Below are positions 44,005-44,367 of a stretch of 44,367 nt of DNA, piece by piece. The position numbers and the translations under genes are program-made. This DNA is from an uncultured Granulosicoccaceae bacterium. GTDB taxonomy: Bacteria; Pseudomonadota; Gammaproteobacteria; Granulosicoccales; Granulosicoccaceae. The stretch lies in the NCBI GenBank assembly GCA_938005265.1, contig CALLOA010000092.1, forward strand, positions 1 through 44,367. The letters run 5' to 3'. Positions within the stretch are counted from its first letter, which is position 1. Each line of letters opens with the position of its first letter. A model generated the notes under the pieces. That model made no database searches and was not told the origin of the DNA. It saw only the letters and a program-made list of their open reading frames with translations.

Positions 44005-44062
44005 TCAACCGCTTTTACAACACATTCCATCATTTCCCGACTCAAGGTGTAAAATAGGCCTG

Positions 44063-44367
44063 ATGAAAGCAAACCCCGCCAATCAGCTCTCCCGCGGCAC
44101 TGCCATGCGGGCCTTTGCCAATTGGCGCGCCTACCTGGAGATTACCAAACCCAAGGTGGTTCTGTTACTGGTGTTCACAGCACTTGTCGGCATGGTGTTG
44201 GCGGTACCCGGTTTGGTGCCACTGCAGGAAACCATTTTTGGCCTTCTGGGGATAGGGCTGGCTGCATCGTCTGCTGCTGCAATCAACCATGTGATCGACC
44301 AGCGTACAGATGCGATCATGAAGCGCACAGAGAACCGGCCCATTCCACAGGGGCAACTCACCACACG
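44063..44367 (+). CDS. ctaB: Protoheme IX farnesyltransferase (heme O synthase), 5' part only
   Basis: Adds a farnesyl group to heme b to make heme O, the precursor of heme a for the oxidase; an inner-membrane prenyltransferase. About 101 codons are visible to the window edge. Seen: WRAYLEITKPKVVLLLVFTALVGMVLA (first helix with the family start), AAAINHVIDQRTDAIMKRTENRPIPQG, which carries the N-terminal NxxxDxxxD prenyltransferase motif (NHVIDQRTD). The start ATG 44063 has a weak AGG upstream. It is separated from hemC by 78 bp. Whether ctaA or sco follows cannot be seen. Confidence 0.93.
   Translation, partial: MKANPANQLSRGTAMRAFANWRAYLEITKPKVVLLLVFTALVGMVLAVPGLVPLQETIFGLLGIGLAASSAAAINHVIDQRTDAIMKRTENRPIPQGQLTT

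Overview
The window reads as chromosomal housekeeping DNA from a gammaproteobacterium, probably near the Pseudomonadales/Cellvibrionales. The basis is gene content and order: pilMNOPQ-aroK-aroB followed by an ATPase/SPOR protein and gltB, the rpsU/tsaD divergent pair, and a CoxB-CoxA-CtaG-CoxC cluster with DUF2244, DUF2909, SURF1 and Sco-like partners. There are 39 supported protein genes, two of them cut by the window ends. I see no rRNA, tRNA, CRISPR array, insertion sequence or prophage.

Layout. 1-2.1 kb: a sirtuin (cut by the left edge) and an MFS transporter, both minus. 2.1-4.3 kb: a Prx5-type peroxiredoxin and two predicted lipoproteins (DUF2799 and LEA-2 types). 4.3-21.4 kb, all minus: pilMNOPQ (type IV pilus inner-membrane platform and secretin), aroK-aroB, an ExeA/DamX-like SPOR protein, gltB, dnaG and rsmE. 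21.6-24.3 kb: PBP1A, divergent from pilM. 24.4-27.4 kb: a methyltransferase of unknown substrate, then an agmatinase-family ureohydrolase and a type II haloacid-dehalogenase-like protein. 27.5-31.2 kb, minus: rpsU, yqeY, gltD, hemE. 31.6-34.5 kb: tsaD, plsY and a BioC-like protein with a damaged SAM-binding motif. 34.6-44.4 kb: DUF2244, coxB, coxA, a small membrane protein, ctaG, coxC, a LOG-family gene, DUF2909, SURF1, a Sco-like protein, hemC and ctaB (cut by the right edge). This last block builds an aa3-type cytochrome c oxidase, its copper and heme insertion factors and part of its heme supply.

Three things stand out. First, two usually conserved neighbourhoods (gltB-gltD and rpsU-yqeY-dnaG-rpoD) are both broken, and the broken ends are joined reciprocally as gltB-dnaG and yqeY-gltD. 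This suggests one ancestral rearrangement. Second, the window carries an unusual number of short (9-18 bp) perfect or near-perfect tandem duplications. In coding sequence their periods are multiples of three. In intergenic DNA they are not, and three of them span a gene's stop codon. Third, hemC stands where ctaA is usually found in the oxidase cluster. I did not find a clearly new multigene system such as a defence or biosynthetic island.
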